NCBI GenBank assembly: GCA_015222595.1
Contig: JADFVP010000126.1
Location: forward strand, 1 to 10,861
Direction: 5' to 3'
Length of the DNA: 10,861 bases
Origin: Pseudomonadota bacterium
GTDB taxonomy: Bacteria; Desulfobacterota; GWC2-55-46; JADFVP01
Made by a program: the position numbers and the translations under genes. This document shows, one piece after another, positions 6,077 through 10,861 of this stretch. Numbering within the stretch: position 1 is the stretch's first letter; each line of letters starts with the position of its first letter. The notes under the pieces were generated by a model, which searched no databases, was not told the origin of the DNA, and worked only from the letters and a program-made list of their open reading frames with translations.

Positions 6077-6094
6077 TAAATGGGGGGAATAAGT

Positions 6095-6592
6095 ATGTCT
6101 AAGACCGAGGACGATCTTAAAGAGGCCTTTGCAGGCGAGAGCCAGGCCAATCAGAAGTACCGCGCATTTGCCAAGAAGGCCGAGCGGGAGGGGCTGCCTA
6201 ACATCGCGCGTCTCTTTCGCACCACCGCCGAGGCGGAGCGTATACACGCCGAGGGACACTTTGGCGCGCTAGACGGCGTCGGCTCTACTGCCGACAACCT
6301 TAAGGCCGCGATAGAGGGCGAGACCTTCGAGTTTACAAAGATGTATCCGCCGATGCTTACCGAGGCCGAGGCCACGGGGCACAAGGCGTCGCGCATGTTC
6401 GACTTTGCCCTTAAGACCGAGGAGGTTCACGCAACGCTCTACAAACTGGCGTTGGAGGCGGCTGAAAAAGGCGAGGACATATCTGCCACAGAGGTCTACC
6501 TCTGCCCGGTCTGCGGCCACATAGAGCTCGGCTCGGCTCCCGATAACTGCCCTGTCTGCGGGGTTCCGGCGGCAAAGTACGTACAGGTCTAA
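6095..6592 (+). CDS. rbr: Rubrerythrin (diiron peroxidase with rubredoxin-like domain)
   Basis: Rubrerythrin reduces hydrogen peroxide to water in the cytoplasm, using a ferritin-like diiron site fed by a rubredoxin-type iron centre, and is typical of anaerobes. From the chosen start the protein has 165 residues. Diiron ligands fit E15 (in GESQAN), E48/H51 (EAERIH), E76/E79 (GETFE) and E109/H112 (EEVH). The C-terminal rubredoxin-like domain has Cys137/Cys140 and Cys152/Cys155 (two CPVCG motifs 11 residues apart). The start is ATG at 6095, because a GGGGGAA site lies 7 nt before it; the in-frame ATG at 6080 overlaps that site and would add five residues. The gene has its own promoter and a strong terminator, so it is likely monocistronic. 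It is divergent from the PEP-CTERM gene. Confidence 0.96.
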   Translation: MSKTEDDLKEAFAGESQANQKYRAFAKKAEREGLPNIARLFRTTAEAERIHAEGHFGALDGVGSTADNLKAAIEGETFEFTKMYPPMLTEAEATGHKASRMFDFALKTEEVHATLYKLALEAAEKGEDISATEVYLCPVCGHIELGSAPDNCPVCGVPAAKYVQV

Positions 6593-6614
6593 GCGGTACT
6601 CTTTTAGTCTGTTT

Positions 6615-6645
6615 GGGGGCGGGGCTTTTACGCTCCGCCCCTTTT
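6615..6645 (+). terminator. Intrinsic terminator after rubrerythrin
   Basis: GGGGCGGGGC (6616-6625) pairs with GCTCCGCCCC (6632-6641), a 10-bp stem with one G-T pair and a 6-nt loop, followed by TTTT and a pyrimidine-rich stretch. It lies 23 bp after the rubrerythrin stop and before the thioesterase start. Confidence 0.9.
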
Positions 6646-6681
6646 ATCTTCTCTTTTCTTTCAATTTGCAGGTCGTACATA

Positions 6682-7056
6682 ATGATAAACCACAAACTCG
6701 TTCTTCCCGAACACCTGAACCACTACGGCTACCTCTTTGGCGGCTACCTCCTCCACTGGGTGGACGAGTACGCCTACATAACCGCCAACCTCGACTTCAG
6801 GGGCCACCGGTTCGTGACCATCGGGCTAGAAAACGTCGTCTTCAGGCAATCCATCAAACTGGGGTCGGTCTTGAAGTTCGATATAAACCGTATTAAACAG
6901 GGGCGCACTTCGGTAAGCTACAACGTAAAGGTCTACTCCGACTCTATCGAACTCGGCACCGAAGAGCTGGTCTTCGATACCAATATTACCTTCGTTAATA
7001 TAGATGAGCAGGGCACCAAGTGCGCAATTGAGGCGAGCGTTGCCAAGAGCGAATAG
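6682..7056 (+). CDS. Hotdog-fold acyl-CoA thioesterase (4HBT, YciA-like)
   Basis: This is a 124-residue hotdog-fold thioesterase that would hydrolyse acyl-CoA to free acid and CoA in the cytoplasm. Its pattern matches the acyl-CoA hydrolase group: LNHYGYLFGGYLLHWVDEYAYITA (residues about 12-35), with the active-site Asn/His loop, the FGG turn and the helix Asp in WVDE. Next come FVTIGLENVVFRQSIKLGSVLKF and GRTSVSYNVKVY. The start is ATG at 6682, with AGGT 8 nt upstream. A longer frame from 6613 would run through the rubrerythrin terminator and has no homologous content, so I reject it. The substrate is not determinable. It follows the rubrerythrin terminator without an obvious strong promoter, so it may depend on readthrough or a weak local promoter, and it converges with the bacteriohemerythrin gene. 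Confidence 0.88.
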   Translation: MINHKLVLPEHLNHYGYLFGGYLLHWVDEYAYITANLDFRGHRFVTIGLENVVFRQSIKLGSVLKFDINRIKQGRTSVSYNVKVYSDSIELGTEELVFDTNITFVNIDEQGTKCAIEASVAKSE

Positions 7057-7086
7057 CTAAGGCCTAATGCACGCTCTGAGCCGAAA

Positions 7087-7142
7087 GCAGAAAGAGCTTG
7101 CCTGTCCGCCGTTGTTCCGGCAGACCGACAAGCTCTTCTTGC
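7087..7142. repeat. Long imperfect hairpin between convergent thioesterase and hemerythrin genes
   Basis: AAGAGCTTG (7092-7100) and CAAGCTCTT (7129-7137) form a perfect 9-bp stem. The inner arms GTC (7104-7106) / GAC (7123-7125) and GCCG (7108-7111) / CGGC (7118-7121) continue it to a 6-nt loop. Outer bases GCAG / TTGC extend it after one mismatch. Neither strand shows a clear T-tract right after it, although both sides are T-rich. It may act as a bidirectional transcript end. Confidence 0.6.
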
Positions 7143-7225
7143 GTTCTCCGTCTGTGTAGAGCTGCGACGACTAGGTATCGCAAGTCCGCGACGGTGGTGG
7201 AGAACAGTTCCCCCAGGAAGATCTT

Positions 7226-7633
7226 TCAGGCAACTTTCGTATTCGTAATAGCCACGGCGTACTTCTTGTCCGTCTTCTTTATGTGGGCGCAGAGCCAGTG
7301 GCTGAGAAAGCGCATCATCTTTATAGAGAGCGTGGCGCTGCCGGCGTCGAGCCGGGCTATGAAGTCCACCACCTGTCGAGTAAAGGCCGCATGCTCCAAC
7401 TTGTGCGCTTCTAGGCCGGGGTAGTTGGCCCTCGCCATCCGAAGCTCCTCCTCGGCAAAATGGTACTCGGTATACATGGCAAGCTCCACCACGGTATCGG
7501 CTACCACCTCTTTGCCCTTGCCGTTACTCATTGCGTTGTGAAGCTCGTTAATAAGGCTTACAAGTTTTTTGTGGTGAGAGTCAAAAAGGTCGACACCCAC
7601 GCTCAGGTCGTTGTTCCACTCAAAGTACGCCAT
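7226..7633 (-). CDS. Bacteriohemerythrin (oxygen-binding diiron protein)
   Basis: This 135-residue single-domain hemerythrin binds O2 reversibly at a diiron centre and is used in bacteria for oxygen delivery, sensing or detoxification. All seven canonical ligands are present at the spacing of the Methylococcus protein: His21 (DSHHKKL), His58 and Glu62 (HFAEEE), His77 and His81 (HKLEH), His117 and Asp122 (HIKKTD). The N-terminal FEWNNDLSVGVDLFDSHHKKL is typical. There is no membrane or signalling domain, so it is a soluble cytoplasmic carrier. The start at 7633 is preceded by AGGAGAG about 10 nt upstream. The TGA stop is followed by about 50 further open codons in frame, with no recognisable homology. 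The neighbouring rubrerythrin suggests a shared oxygen-response theme, though they are separate transcription units. Confidence 0.95.
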   Translation of the reverse strand: MAYFEWNNDLSVGVDLFDSHHKKLVSLINELHNAMSNGKGKEVVADTVVELAMYTEYHFAEEELRMARANYPGLEAHKLEHAAFTRQVVDFIARLDAGSATLSIKMMRFLSHWLCAHIKKTDKKYAVAITNTKVA

Positions 7634-7687
7634 CAGTCTCTCTCTCCTGTTCCGGTTCTGTTATTTGTTCGATTAATCTACCTATCG

Positions 7688-7771
7688 GTCCTTTGGTGGA
7701 TTGCTTTAGTAGTCCTTTGGTCTATGCCGCGTAGTCCTTTGGATGATAGGGTAGGTGGTGCGCCCCTTTGG
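7688..7771. repeat. Spaced GTCCTTTGG repeats in the divergent promoter region
   Basis: GTCCTTTGG occurs at 7688-7696, 7712-7720 and 7734-7742. The last two copies extend to an identical 12-mer, GTAGTCCTTTGG. A partial copy, CCCTTTGG, ends at 7771. Start-to-start spacings of the full copies are 24 and 22 bp, about two helical turns. They lie 55-110 bp upstream of the hemerythrin start and 110-190 bp upstream of the 7881 gene. Tandem binding sites for one regulator are a reasonable inference. Confidence 0.6.
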
Positions 7772-7880
7772 CCGTGCCACAGCAGGTGCAAGGTCTATAC
7801 TCTTAGATTTAAGTTTTGTGTGCTGTTGTCCGATATGACTGATAAGCAGAGGTAAATGATTTTGATAGAGGAGTAAGATT

Positions 7881-9032
7881 TTGATAATAGAAAGTTCAGG
7901 GGTTTCGTTATTTTCAGACTCTAGTCTCGTTAAGGCACACGAGAGTACAGAGTCTGTGCGCGCTTGGGTTGGTAAGGGGCCGGTCGCAGACATTGGAGGC
8001 TTAGAGCTTGGCTCTGACAGACCGGCCTCAAACCTTGTTGACTCTATTAATGGTGCGCTCTCCTCTGTGAACGGGCCCCGCGTGCTCGACCGCGTTGAAA
8101 TTACCGCAGAGGCGCTCGCTCTTCTAGCCGGTCTGCCCAAGGCGCTAGGCAGCGAGGGCGGCAAAGAGGAGAATGTTGAGCCGGACCCCATTGGCAACCT
8201 CTACACCTACAAGCTTCTAATAGAGGCGATGACAGGGCGCAAGATAAAGATAATGGATCTGCCGAAGGCCAATGCCGAAGACGCAGAGGTTGAGGGCACA
8301 GAGATACATAAGGCGGATGAGGCCCAAGACCCGGACGCAGAGCGCGTCGGCTGGGGCGTTGAGTACCATTACAGAGAAATAGTTTCAGAGGAGCAGCACC
8401 TGCTCTTCAGGGCCGGCGGAACGGTTATGACCGCCGACGGAGTCGAGCGCGGTTTCGATATAAAGCTCCGCATGTCTCGTTCGCACTACTCCGAGACCAC
8501 GGTGGACTTTGCCGCAGGCGACGGCGTTCTTGTCGATCCGCTGGTAGTGAACTTCGGTTCCGGCGGTACTACGCTCTCTACGGACAAGCGTCTCTTCGAC
8601 CTCGACTCCGACGGCATAGAAGAGGCAGTGTCGTTGCCGAGTGCCGGAAGCGGGCTGCTGGTCTACGACAAGAACCGTGACGGCGTGGCCAATAACGGCG
8701 CAGAGCTATTTGGCCCGACTTCGGGCAATGGCTTTACCGAGCTTGCCGCGCACGACGCTGACGAGAACTACTGGATAGACGAGTCCGACCCGGTCTACAA
8801 TCTGCTTCGCGTAGCTGTAGAGGGCCCCGACGGTGAGGACAGGCTTCTGAGCCTGAAAGAGGTCGGCATCGGGGCTATTTATCTTAAGTACACCGACACC
8901 GCCTTCTCGATAAAAGATGCCGAGAACACTCTTCTTGGCGAGGTGAGAAGAACGAGCGTCTATTTGAGTGAAGATTCGCTCGGCGAGTACTCGGGAGGCG
9001 GAACCGTTCAGCAGGTCGATCTCGTGATCTAA
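7881..9032 (+). CDS. Conserved protein of unknown function with EF-hand-like Asp-rich loops
   Basis: This is a 383-residue protein with no signal peptide or membrane span. The first 150 residues are low in recognisable features and acidic near 130-155. The C-terminal part (about 215-383) matches a conserved hypothetical module I recognise from many proteobacteria. It contains DPLVVNFGSGG (219-229), FDLDSDGIEEAV (239-250), DKNRDGVANNGAELFGPTSGNGFTEL (263-288) and DADENYWIDESDPVY (292-306), ending in GTVQQVDLVI. Three Asp-rich loops of the D-x-D/N-x-D-G type resemble EF-hand or dockerin calcium loops, so calcium binding is an inference. The start is TTG at 7881, decided by GAGGAG 7 nt upstream. 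It is divergent from bacteriohemerythrin and ends before a terminator at 9116. Association with secretion or the cell surface has been suggested only by analogy; no reaction can be assigned. Confidence 0.85.
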   Translation: MIIESSGVSLFSDSSLVKAHESTESVRAWVGKGPVADIGGLELGSDRPASNLVDSINGALSSVNGPRVLDRVEITAEALALLAGLPKALGSEGGKEENVEPDPIGNLYTYKLLIEAMTGRKIKIMDLPKANAEDAEVEGTEIHKADEAQDPDAERVGWGVEYHYREIVSEEQHLLFRAGGTVMTADGVERGFDIKLRMSRSHYSETTVDFAAGDGVLVDPLVVNFGSGGTTLSTDKRLFDLDSDGIEEAVSLPSAGSGLLVYDKNRDGVANNGAELFGPTSGNGFTELAAHDADENYWIDESDPVYNLLRVAVEGPDGEDRLLSLKEVGIGAIYLKYTDTAFSIKDAENTLLGEVRRTSVYLSEDSLGEYSGGGTVQQVDLVI

Positions 9033-9084
9033 TCTCGAGCCCGGAGAGGGGGGAGAGTTCCGGTCATTAACGCCCCCTACAGCT

Positions 9085-9115
9085 TTATTAGAGAGATTTG
9101 CAGGTTATTAGAGAG
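9085..9115. repeat. Paired TTATTAGAGAG repeats, 20 bp apart
   Basis: TTATTAGAGAG is found at 9085-9095 and 9105-9115 in direct orientation, just before the terminator stem. No function is evident. Confidence 0.5.
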
Positions 9116-9116
9116 G

Positions 9117-9147
9117 TTCGAACCCTTTGAGGTTCGGGCCTTTTTTT
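9117..9147 (+). terminator. Intrinsic terminator after the 7881 gene
   Basis: CGAACC (9119-9124) pairs with GGTTCG (9131-9136) around a 6-nt loop. Two extra T-G pairs are possible at the base, and GGCC and seven T follow (9141-9147). It lies about 85 bp after the stop codon at 9032. Confidence 0.8.
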
Positions 9148-9210
9148 GTGCTCTGTAGGTTACAGATTGGTACGGCATTCAGGGTCGGGCCTTTTCATGC
9201 GTGCTCTGTA
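9130..9210. repeat. Imperfect direct repeat of the terminator's 3' half
   Basis: The 28 bp from 9130 to 9157 (AGGTTCGGGCC, T-run, GTGCTCTGTA) recur at 9181-9210 (AGGGTCGGGCC, TTTTCATGC, GTGCTCTGTA), 51-53 bp later. The second copy ends exactly where the symporter stop codon begins. It could be a duplication made when the symporter segment arrived. Confidence 0.75.
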
Positions 9211-10674
9211 TTAAGCTTTTGAGAACCGCTGCAAAAGGTAGGCGGTTAAAATCGTGAGCAGAGTTCCCACAACGCCGACCATCATCGTGTGCAGAGGGAA
9301 ACCAAAGCCTGACTGAGTGAACCAGAATTTTGTTGCGCTCGCCCAGGCAACAAAAACCACGCCTGTTATTACTGCTATCATCGCCTGAGTGGACCGTAAT
9401 TTCGGAATCAATATGGCGGATAAAAAGAGCCCCAGCATACCTCCGCCGAAGATGGCGGATATTTGCCACCAGACATCAAGCGCAGTTTTGGCATTAATCA
9501 TTACCAGACTGGCTAGTGTCGCAATCACGCCGATTACGGCCGTAGTTATACGGATGATCTTTAACTGCGCCCTATCATCTGCATTGCGGTTGAAAACACG
9601 TTTGTAAAAATCGATGGTGAAGACAGTCGCAGAGCTATTTAGCGATGAATCCAGTGTGCTCATACCGGCAGCCAGCACGCCTGCGATTACAAGACCGACC
9701 AATCCTACAGGAAGTTCATGTACGATGAAGTAAGGAAATATCTGGTCGGCTTTGCTCGGCAGGTCTGCGGGTGCGCTGTTAAGGTAATAGACAAAAAGGG
9801 CGGTACCAATCATAAAAAAGAGTGCCGAAACTGGAATATACAACAGGCCGCCGAGCCACAAGGACTTCTTCGCTTCGGCCTCTGATGGCGCGGATAAAAA
9901 ACGTTGCACATAATTTTGATCGACAGAGAAGTTCTTTAAATTTTCAACGATGCCAAAGATAAAGATGACCCAAAAACCTTGAACCATCAGGTCGAAGTCC
10001 ATTGGACCGAGAGCAAATTTATGTTCGCTGCTTGCCGTAGCTTGAAGCTGCTCCCAACCGCCGGGCATGTTGTTGAGCAACAAGATAAGGCAGAGCAGAC
10101 CACCGAACAACAGAACCACGGATTGCACCACATCCGTCCAGATAACTGCGGCAAAACCGCCGAGCAGGGTATAGATGATGGTTAAAAGGCCGAGAAGAAG
10201 GATCAAGATTTCGATCCTGATATCGAGCAGCGCTGCCAGAGCCAGTGCAGTGAGGTAGAGCACCACGGCAAAACGGCCTATCTGCAACAGAATATAAGCC
10301 GTGCCCATATACAGTCTTGCCCACAGACTGAAACGTTGTTCCAGATATTCGTATGCCGTTGTTTTAACATTATTGCGGTATAGAGGAATAAACCATCTGG
10401 CGGCTATCCAGATGGCAATAGGCAGAGTGAGCGAGAAGACAAAAGGTCGCCAGTCAGAGGCATAACTCTTTCCAGGATTGGCCAGAAAGCTGATGCTGCT
10501 CAAGTAGGTCGCCATCAAAGAGAGGCCGATCGACCAGCCGGGAATTACTTTTCCGGCAAGCGTAAAGCCCTTCATACTGTCGCTTCGTTTGACGAACCAG
10601 GCGCCAAAAGCTGTGGTCAGTACAATGTATACAACGATTATAATATTATCGATGAGTGAGATGCTGCTGCTCAT
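9211..10674 (-). CDS. Sodium:solute symporter (SSS family), substrate unresolved
   Basis: This is a 487-residue inner-membrane Na+-coupled importer with about 13 hydrophobic spans and full family length. Signatures include TTAYEYLEQRF (105-115), LLGGFAAVIWTDVVQ (170-184), the conserved DQNYVQRFLSA (252-262) and GVLAAGMSTLDSSLNSSATVF (332-352). The last carries the Ser/Thr residues (339-344) that form the Na2 site in this family. The overall pattern is close to sugar and sialic-acid symporters, but the substrate is not fixed by sequence alone and no catabolic gene lies beside it. The start ATG has AGGAG about 7 nt upstream. Codon choice is unlike its neighbours: only 3 of the first 22 Ile codons are ATA, against 19 of 27 in pyrD. 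This points to recent transfer. It converges with the 7881 gene. Confidence 0.94.
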   Translation of the reverse strand: MSSSISLIDNIIIVVYIVLTTAFGAWFVKRSDSMKGFTLAGKVIPGWSIGLSLMATYLSSISFLANPGKSYASDWRPFVFSLTLPIAIWIAARWFIPLYRNNVKTTAYEYLEQRFSLWARLYMGTAYILLQIGRFAVVLYLTALALAALLDIRIEILILLLGLLTIIYTLLGGFAAVIWTDVVQSVVLLFGGLLCLILLLNNMPGGWEQLQATASSEHKFALGPMDFDLMVQGFWVIFIFGIVENLKNFSVDQNYVQRFLSAPSEAEAKKSLWLGGLLYIPVSALFFMIGTALFVYYLNSAPADLPSKADQIFPYFIVHELPVGLVGLVIAGVLAAGMSTLDSSLNSSATVFTIDFYKRVFNRNADDRAQLKIIRITTAVIGVIATLASLVMINAKTALDVWWQISAIFGGGMLGLFLSAILIPKLRSTQAMIAVITGVVFVAWASATKFWFTQSGFGFPLHTMMVGVVGTLLTILTAYLLQRFSKA

Positions 10675-10759
10675 GAACGGCTCCTGTAAAGGCGCTATTT
10701 TCAGCTGCTATTAACGCCTGACAACAATTTGGTTTGATTGGTATAAGTAAGTTCTGAGT

Positions 10760-10788
10760 AAGCTACTGTAGCATGAGGGTCGTGTCAA
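10760..10788 (-). promoter_or_regulatory. Candidate sigma-70 promoter of the symporter gene
   Basis: On the minus strand a perfect TTGACA (10783-10788) stands 17 bp before TAGCTT (10760-10765, three of six -10 bases). The leader would be roughly 80 nt. The rest of 10675-10861 holds no gene; it ends in a run of nine G (10850-10858). Confidence 0.5.
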
Positions 10789-10861
10789 GTAAATCAGACG
10801 AATCGATTTATTTCCAATAGGAGTGGTATCTGTCGCAGAAGACCGGAGAGGGGGGGGGCAC

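Larger units (their letters stand above)
5507..6094. other. 588-bp AT-rich divergent intergenic region (PEP-CTERM / rubrerythrin)
   Basis: No coding frame with a credible start and ribosome binding site is visible. The region holds the sigma-54 promoter, the GTGTAAA cluster, and a 10-bp direct repeat TGGTTAGGTA at 5659-5668 and 5882-5891. It also has a 7-8-7 hairpin AAAGAAG/CTTCTTT at 5891-5912, the GC-rich hairpin at 5943-5969, and the rubrerythrin promoter. Base composition is clearly more AT-rich than the genes up to about 5940, then returns to normal. Confidence 0.7.

Noticed and set aside
6613..6681. Upstream extension of the thioesterase from ATG at 6613
   Set aside because: It would be translated through the rubrerythrin terminator, has no ribosome binding site, and adds sequence not found in the hotdog family.
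7067..7225. In-frame continuation (about 50 codons) after the hemerythrin TGA stop, as a decayed fusion domain
   Set aside because: The hemerythrin domain is already full length, the extension shows no recognisable motif, and an open stretch of this size is expected at this GC content.
10850..10858. Run of nine G as a phase-variation tract
   Set aside because: It lies about 175 bp upstream of the symporter start, outside coding sequence and outside the predicted promoter spacer, with no evidence of length variation.

Overview
The window reads as ordinary chromosome from a Gram-negative, probably anaerobic or microaerophilic bacterium of deltaproteobacterial type. That placement is an inference from gene content: class 1B dihydroorotate dehydrogenase with its PyrK subunit, a PEP-CTERM surface protein, a bacterial phospholipid N-methyltransferase, rubrerythrin and bacteriohemerythrin. 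No rRNA is present to settle it. Native genes use ATA strongly for isoleucine (19 of 27 Ile codons in pyrD) and several start with TTG or GTG.

Left part (1-4709, all plus strand): the 3' portion of recJ, then a likely operon of a PmtA-type phospholipid N-methyltransferase, rimI (ribosomal-protein N-acetyltransferase), pyrK and pyrD. The last two encode the two subunits of an NAD-linked dihydroorotate dehydrogenase. A three-copy 39/40-bp tandem repeat fills most of the pyrK-pyrD gap.

Middle part (4710-7633): a minus-strand PEP-CTERM protein gene with its own terminator and a textbook sigma-54 (-24/-12) promoter. It is divergent from a rubrerythrin gene that has a good sigma-70 promoter. The 588-bp AT-rich gap between them holds several inverted repeats, including a recurring GTGTAAA motif placed where sigma-54 activators usually bind, and a hairpin whose loop matches a downstream segment. 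Rubrerythrin is followed by a strong terminator and a hotdog acyl-CoA thioesterase gene. That gene converges on a bacteriohemerythrin gene, with a long imperfect hairpin between them.

Right part (7634-10861): a short gap with repeated GTCCTTTGG motifs separates the divergent bacteriohemerythrin gene from a 383-residue protein that has a conserved C-terminal calcium-loop-like region of unknown function. Next come a terminator with a partial duplicate and a minus-strand sodium:solute symporter. The symporter's codon choice differs clearly from its neighbours (3 ATA among its first 22 Ile codons), and short repeats lie on both sides, so it may have been acquired by transfer.

Functional themes are DNA repair, membrane lipid modification, pyrimidine synthesis, oxygen/peroxide handling with non-haem diiron proteins, and surface-protein sorting. 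I see no CRISPR array, transposase, tRNA or rRNA. No complete new multi-gene system is evident. The most interesting material is regulatory: the divergent PEP-CTERM/rubrerythrin intergenic region.
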